Assembly: GCF_000226115.1 (NCBI RefSeq)
Contig: NC_016460.1
Span: forward strand, 2,046,001-2,110,000
Direction: 5' to 3'
DNA from: Thermothielavioides terrestris NRRL 8126
Lineage: Eukaryota > Ascomycota > Sordariomycetes > Sordariales > Chaetomiaceae
Length of the DNA: 64,000 bases
Shown in pieces: positions 57,850-64,000 of this stretch. Both the position numbers and the translations under genes were made by a program. The notes below the pieces were generated by a model. The model had not been told where the DNA came from, did no database searches, and worked only from the letters and a program-made list of their open reading frames with translations. Numbering within the stretch: the first letter of the stretch is position 1; each line of letters opens with the position of its first letter.

Positions 57850-58800
57850 CGCCTATACCTTCGCCTACTCCTTTAAAGAAGGGTAATAGCACTAAAGAGC
57901 TTATAGTAGAGCCTACTACCTTATATACCGCTTTTAAAGAGCCTACTACGCCTTCTTCTAATCAACGTTGTAGTCCCCTAGTCGAGTAAGTTATACGCTC
58001 TTCCTTCTAGTTTACCGCTATATCGCTTTAATATACCCCCTAGTTACGCCCTATAAATAACCATAGAGCGTAAGATCCTATACCTAGGTTATATATACAC
58101 TACTCTTATAAACTTCTACAATAGAACCTACTACAACTATAATAGCTATAGCGTATATTGCTAGTATTGTAAACGCTTTAACTATAGCTATAAACTGATT
58201 CTACTCGCTATTGTAGAGAAGGTATAAGCTTTAATTATAATTATCAATAACCTCAACTAGAAGGTGAGTCCTAATTATCTACTACTCTATAACCTCCTTC
58301 TAATAGCTAAGCAAACTATAAAGAAGATTTATTCTACACTTTATACACTTTTAAACGATCTCTAGAAGGTTAAGGAAGAGGGAGAGTAGTAGGATATAGA
58401 GATAGTAAAGCTAGAAGAGTAGTAGCCTTAGTAGCAAATATAGGTATAGAAATAGGTATAGAAGGTTTCTATAGTTGCCTAGGGTAGAGCTTTAGATAAC
58501 CCCCTTAGTTTTATATCTATAGCGTTAATAGAAAGTAAAGTATAGAAGGTGCTCTCTAAGTAGGTAGAGAGCAATAAACTAGTTAATAATTAGGAGCTAG
58601 AGTAGGTCGTTGTATATACAATAGAGTTGGCAAAGCGGTTAGAGATATAGGCGAAGATCCTTTGGCTTTAGGGAAAGGTAGCGATAATAGAGCTTATTAA
58701 TTATTAGAATACGTAAAGCGAAAGTATAGAACAATAGTAGTAGATAGTCTTTATAAAGAAGATAGTTGACTCCCCTACTCTTTTCTTACTTAATATATAT
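57850..58800 (+). pseudogene. Degenerate coiled-coil frame, possibly transposon-derived
   Basis: Reading the plus strand through its many TAG/TAA stops gives protein-like stretches rather than random sequence. A CxxCKRFN segment lies near 58160, followed by hydrophilic, Leu/Lys/Glu-rich sequence (LNDL, KVKEEGE, DIEIVKLEE) suggesting a coiled coil. I cannot identify the family. It may be a Gag-like protein or a captured host gene carried by a repeat. The frame and limits are approximate. Confidence 0.35.
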
Positions 58801-59305
58801 CTTAAAGGTTTAATAGAGTATAGAAGTATTTAAACTTCTACTTTAAAAGCTACTTCGTTAAATCGTCTATAGGCATCTATACTATAGGAAGGTAGAGTAT
58901 ATCGAACTGCTTATTCTAATACTCTTAACAAAGCTATATATTGTAAATATCTATATAGCGTAAACAAGTGTTAATCCTTGTATACTCTTCTACTATAAGG
59001 CGAATCGTCTACTAGTTATTATAGAAGATCTTCTAGGGCTCTCTAGTCTTAAATATAAGGTCTCTAAACAAGCGCTTTAGAGCGATCGTCTTAGCTACGA
59101 TAAGCAATAAAGCTTTTAACTATACCTTGGTAGAAGATATAGTAATAGTATTTTACTATATAGCCTTCTAGGAGATCAACCTACTAAAGAGTATTATAAT
59201 ATAGCTCTATAAAGAGCGTTATATATCTAGATCGTCAATATATAATACATTGAACGTAATTTAGAGCACTTAGTAAACGACCCTACCCCTATACTATATA
59301 CTAAG

Positions 59306-59860
59306 TGTCATGCCCTAGAACCACCCTAACCTATAGGACCCGCCTTGGCACCTAGCACAGCCCTTGGGACGCGCCTCGGCACCTAGCACAACTCTCGGCC
59401 TAACTACCTCGCCCTATATCTAGCACCTAGTATAGCTTGGCCAACTACAAGGTACTACGTAGGTCATCTGTGTATGCTACTAGGGTGTACATTAGTAGCC
59501 TAGATTACACGAGCTACCTAGAGGAGCAATCGGAAGGGTATAAAGCTAAGCGAAGTGTAGGGCATTAGGCTAAGTAAGTACAAGGAACTAAGACATTAGG
59601 TCGGCAATAGAGCGGATTAGGCGTATTTAGAGAGCTATATAGGCGCTATAGGATAGCCTAGGAAAGGATCTATAAGCTTAGGAATAGAGGCTAGCCGATA
59701 TAGAGGAAGATTGAAGGCTAGGATAGGAGAGATAAGGAGGATAGAACCTATAGGGCAGTAAGAGAAGCTAGCGTTCAATGTAACTACCTATATCTCCCCT
59801 ACCTATAGCTACCCTATAGCGTATATTTTACTTATACCTTGCTTATACTCCGTTATTTCA
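59306..59860 (+). repeat. Candidate 5' LTR of the gypsy-type relic
   Basis: The segment starts TGTCATG and ends TTTCA, and has a TATA-like box (GGGTATAAAGC, about 59537). It lies directly before the Gag frame. Its first 150 bp are GC-richer than the surroundings and hold two near-identical copies of CGCCTYGGCACCTAGCACA about 40 bp apart. Position, ends and promoter-like motif fit an LTR, but no second copy is visible in the window, so the call is tentative. Confidence 0.4.
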
Positions 59861-60049
59861 ATGTATACCCCCTTCCTTCTAGGAGCCTCTGCTCTTAACA
59901 AGTTGAACGCTCTTATCCTATCCTAGGGAGTTGAACTAACGGAGACGAGCTATAGCTTAGACCTATATTTATACTATACTCGAGTAGAGCCTTATACCCT
60001 TATAATCTTAGGCACTTTCTACTAATCTAACCTCTTTATATACCTTCTC

Positions 60050-63000
60050 TATACTATCTACGTTTAACGCTATTATAGGCGAGAGCTCCTAGTACGCTTA
60101 GATTGATCTGAATAGCTCCTATATAGCGCCTATCGACCCCCTACTCTCTACCTAGAAGTACAATCTTACTAAGGAGGAGCGCCGTCTAAGCGCTAAGATC
60201 GTTTTTAAACGTCGTTGTTAAGCTATTCTCTAACTACGAGCTTAGTATATATAGCTTCTACGCTAGAATGCCTAGCTTGCATATATTGCCGAAGGCGTTA
60301 CCTCTTTGAATTCCGACCCTTTTGCCGCCTAGGCCGCTAATACCACTGTGCTAGCTATATCTGTTGCTACGCCTACGCCTATACCTACTCCTATACTTGC
60401 TTCTACGCTTATTGCTACGCCTAAGGCTACGCCCGTGGCCACTGCGCCTACGCCTATACCTATAGCTATACCTATAGCTATATCTATTGCCTTCGATGCC
60501 TCTTTACCTACTACTAATCCTAAGTTTAGTGCTCCTATTGCGCCTTTGCTAATCCTTCCTAGCGCTATAGGAGCTCCCCTCTAGTATACTACTGGCTTGA
60601 ACTACCCTATATACAGTGGCAAGGATGCTTCTTTGCTCTAGGCCTTCCTATACAACTGCTATACCAACTTCTAGCTTATAGGCTACTTACTTAATAATAG
60701 CGACTACGTTGTATATATAGTAAGTTGCTTCCAAGGCCTGTCTAAGAACGCCTAGGTAAAGTATATCTAGGAATAGGAGGCTGATTTTAACTTCTGTCTC
60801 TTAGCTATTACTTAAAGTGAGTTCGTTGTATTCTTTTAAAATGAACTATCTAATTTTGATTTATATACCTTTAGTATAGCTATAGAACTTAAGTGCCTTA
60901 TATAGTATAAAGACAAGACTATCCTAGAGTTCGTTGAACAGTTTACTAGTGTTATCGCTAATATACCTTTAAAGTAGGATAAACCTACCTATATAGTTAC
61001 TCTTTTACTGAAGTTCTGTTTAGAGATTAGCTTTATCTTTAACTGCTCCCCCTAGTTACCTACTATATTCTAGCAGCTTATAAGCTTCGTCTACTATATC
61101 GAATATAGTTAGTATATTACTAGCATCTCTCGCTATCGCCCTCGTTTATTAAACAATGCCCTTATAGCTCTATAGCCGCTACGCCCTATTAATATCTCGC
61201 CTACGCCCTTCTAGCGCCCTGTTCGATACTTTACCTATAGTAGGGAGGGCTATTGCTACGCTAATTGCCCTAAGAACTGCTCTTTTGCCTAGCTTACCCT
61301 ACTTCCTGCCCTATCTATTTAGCCTATTCCACCTATAGCTACGCCTATCTAGCTCCCTCCTATATAGCTTGTACCCTAGCAACCTGCCCTAGATACTGCT
61401 ATAGCACCTGCTACTATGTCTAAGTCGTACCTAGTTTACTATATCTACAACGAAGTTGGCTATATCTCTATATTCTGCCCTAAGGCTATTTGCTATTGTT
61501 GTAGGCGTATAGGCTATACCGCTATTCGTTGCTTAGAGCCTTTGAATCTAAATAACTAGAACAACCTAAACTTTGCTCTGCTTAGGCGTAACTATAGCGT
61601 TAACGCTGCCTAGGAACTTAGAGGGCCTAGGTCGTCTTAGATCGAGAGTATTATCTTTATATACTTAGATAAGAATTAGAAGTCTACGATAGCAATGCTA
61701 GATACTAGGTTAGATTATAATATAATTAGTCGTAGCTTTTTAGCTAAGTATTTACAATTAACTAAGTTTATTTAATACTTTGGATTTACTATTGTTAGCA
61801 ATATACCTATTCTAATATATAGCGTATACCCCTTATATATTTATATTACCTACTACCTTAGATACTCTTAGACTTACTTACTATACTTTGTAGTTATAGA
61901 TATTAAGCTATTTACAATCCTCTTAGGCTAAACTTAGATAGAGATAGCCGAGCTATTCTTTAACTACTATAAGAAGACTTAGACTTATTTAAACTTAAAG
62001 CGCTATCTAGGCTTATAAGTTGAGCCTAAGCAGAATTAGAGCGATAATGCTTTCCTTATTGCTATACTTATACTAGTTACCGACCTAGCTAAACCGCTTA
62101 ACCTAGCTAACCTAGATAACCTAGCTAAAGAAGACTCGTCTACCGTTGGCTTATAACCTATTACTCTTAAGCTTTTAGAAGTGTATAAGGCCTACTAAGA
62201 CCTCTTCTCTACTATAGATCGACCTCCCCTATCTTGCTATACTACGCTCGAACACTATATCGATTTCGAAGACGGTATAGCTACACTATAGGGGCCAATC
62301 TACCCTCTTAGCAAGAAGGAATTAGAAACCTTATATAAATAGCTTGTAGAGGCTTTGGAGAAGTAGTAGATCCGACCTTCTACTAGTCCTATAGGCGCGC
62401 CCATTTTGTTTGTTCTAAAGAAGGGAGGCGAATTGCGCTTCGTTGTTGACTATTGTACGCTTAATTATATTACTTGTAAGAACTACGCTTTTATTCCTTT
62501 GATTAGTAAGATCCTTGATCGCTTGTCTTCTACAAAGATCTATACTAAGCTCGATTTAAAGGATATATATTATCGGATCTGGCTATATAAGGGCGACGAG
62601 TAGAAGACCGCCTTTTATATACGATATAGCTACTTCGAGTTTATTGTAATGCCAATAGGCCTAGTTAATATACTTATAACCTTCTAGACTTATATCAACT
62701 ATACTCTCTCTAGCCTTGTTGACGTTACTTATATTGTATATTTAGATAATATATTAATCTTTAGTAACGACGAAGCTAAGTATAAGCGATATATATATAA
62801 AGTTTTAGAACGGTTATAAAAAGCCGACCTCTATATTAACCTCTCCAAGTGCTAGTTCTATATATACGAAGTCGAATTCCTTAGGTTTATTGTTACCCTA
62901 AAGGGCATTAAGATAGAACTATTGTACGTTGAAGCTATTGTATAGTAGCTACTACCTTATAGCATTTACAATATCTAAGTGTTTCTAGGGTTTATTAGCT

Positions 63001-63700
63001 TCTATTATAGGTTTATTTATAACTACTTAAAGATCTACGCCCCCTTGACCAACCTACTCTAAGGCAATTGTACTTTCGAGATAACCTAGGATATAATCAA
63101 TATATTCTACGAGCTATAGTATAGATTCTAGGAAGCGCCTATCCTATACTATTTTGACTCTAGCCTTCTAACCTATATAGAGGCAGATACTTCGAAGTTC
63201 GCTATTGGCATAGTCCTCTCCTAACTGTTCAAAAGCTAATAGTACCCTATTATGTTCTACTCTTATAAGCTTAGCTTTAAAGAAACGCACTATAGTATCG
63301 GTAATAGGGAGCTACTTATATTCATCGACGCCTTTCGGGCCTAGCGGCATTACCTCCTATATTTATAGACCACCGTTATCGCCTTTACTAACTACCTGAA
63401 CCTCGAGTATATAAAGACGAAGAAGTGGCCCTCTATATAGTAGCTACACTAGAGCGATAAGCTTATAGAATTTAACTTCGTTATTAAGTATCGCCCTAGC
63501 CTATAGAACCCTATTAATGAACTTTCTTAAAGACTAGACCTAGTGGAAAGCCCTAGCGACGAGGGTGCTAAGAACCTACTATTATAACTTCTAGAGGAGC
63601 GTATTGCTATAGGAAAGGACTATATACTAAGGTACTGCTCTATAGTTAGGGCTATTACTCTAGCTATTGGATTAGGGTAATGGACTACCTAGATATAGGG
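60050..63700 (+). pseudogene. RIP-degenerated Ty3/gypsy-type Gag-Pol relic
   Basis: One reading frame can be followed through in-frame stops for about 3.6 kb without an evident frameshift. In order: a Gag-like region with a Pro/Thr/Ala-rich stretch (60348-60584 is still open); a zinc knuckle at 61491-61532 where the expected His is Tyr; a protease-like LDTRLDYNIIS near 61700; and reverse transcriptase from about 62330 to 62960. The RT has LRFVVDYCTLNYIT, IYTKLDLKDIYYRI and YLDNILIF in place of YxDDILIF. An RNase H segment follows near 63140-63500 (IEADTSKFAIGIVLS). RT followed by RNase H with this wording is Ty3/gypsy type. No integrase is recognisable before the frame ends. The element cannot make functional protein. 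Confidence 0.85.
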
Positions 63701-63748
63701 GGACCTAGTTTTTCTGCTTTTCTGTTTATCTCAGAGCGTTGCATTCGT

Positions 63749-63854
63749 TGTCAAGGGGTCTAGCCCTCTGATTATATATATTTAAGTGGGCTAAGCCCAT
63801 CTTCTTTATCATTAAGTAAGATATTAAGTAGTTGTCAATATACGTTCGTTGACA
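63749..63854 (+). repeat. Candidate short LTR (TGTCAA...TTGACA)
   Basis: A 106-bp segment begins TGTCAAGGGG and ends CGTTGACA, so its six terminal bases are perfectly inverted, as LTRs often are. It lies just after the end of the Gag-Pol frame and after a purine-rich AGGGGGA at about 63695. It could be the 3' LTR of a deleted element, a solo LTR, or the 5' LTR of a further element running off the window. No second copy is available for comparison. Confidence 0.3.
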
Positions 63855-64000
63855 CCACGTTGGTAGTCCTCCTTCTTCTAGGAAGGCTGTTGAGCCTCTC
63901 CTTTCGTTGTCCTACCTCTATCTAGACGATAAGCATTCGAGCTATTAAGCTCTAACCGTATTCTTATTGTCTTTTGTCTTTCTACTATATCCTACTAGAC

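Larger units (their letters stand above)
57400..64000. repeat. AT-rich, RIP-type mutated repeat block
   Basis: From about 57.4 kb to the window edge the sequence is dominated by TA dinucleotides. CpA and TpG are scarce, and nearly every reading frame is broken by TAG or TAA. This is the pattern left by repeat-induced point mutation (C to T, mostly in CpA context, on both strands) acting on duplicated transposons. Relics inside include a Ty3/gypsy Gag-Pol frame, another degenerate frame, and candidate LTRs. The block continues past the window end. The gene content and composition of the left 57 kb make this an isochore boundary. Confidence 0.9.

Overview
This window looks like nuclear DNA of a filamentous ascomycete (Pezizomycotina), most likely a Sordariomycete of the Sordariales/Chaetomiaceae type. 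I infer this from GC-rich coding sequence, short introns (mostly 50-120 nt) with CTAAC/CTGAC-like branch points, the set of conserved proteins, and an AT-rich right end that looks mutated by repeat-induced point mutation (RIP). No species can be named from sequence alone.

Layout. 1-11 kb: a DHA1/QDR-type MFS transporter, an IRS4-type EH-domain protein, a PEX11-family peroxin and a small GPI-anchored secreted protein. 11.8-18.1 kb: a Golgi pH regulator (GPHR) homologue and a three-exon universal stress protein, with two short non-autonomous transposons almost end to end between them. 18-22 kb: mostly intergenic, with one more transposon copy. 21.9-32.4 kb: eIF3 subunit L, the 60S-maturation GTPase EFL1/RIA1, eIF4B (six exons) and a Tim17/22/23-superfamily protein. 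34-47.5 kb: a single-pass cysteine-rich surface protein, a 9.3-kb uninterrupted gene for a bridge-like lipid-transfer protein (FMP27/Hobbit family) and CSN5 of the COP9 signalosome. 47.8-56.8 kb: mitochondrial glutamyl-tRNA synthetase, an XDJ1-type class I J-protein, ribosomal protein eL32 and kynureninase. From about 57.4 kb to the end, composition switches to AT-rich DNA full of TpA. It holds at least one Ty3/gypsy-type Gag-Pol relic that keeps a single frame but is full of TAG/TAA stops, plus a second degenerate reading frame and candidate LTRs.

The genes are mostly unrelated housekeeping functions, with a loose concentration of translation genes (eIF3L, EFL1, eIF4B, mitochondrial GluRS, eL32). 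I see no biosynthetic cluster, tRNA, rRNA or CRISPR. The most unusual structures are two copies of a TTAA-bounded MITE with degenerate telomere-like repeats inside. Both sit about 0.55 kb upstream of a start codon in the same orientation relative to the gene. A second MITE family (TA-CAGT ends, Tc1/mariner type) is also present in two inverted copies. Gene models are spliced by eye from frame, phase and conserved motifs; exon coordinates are in each entry.
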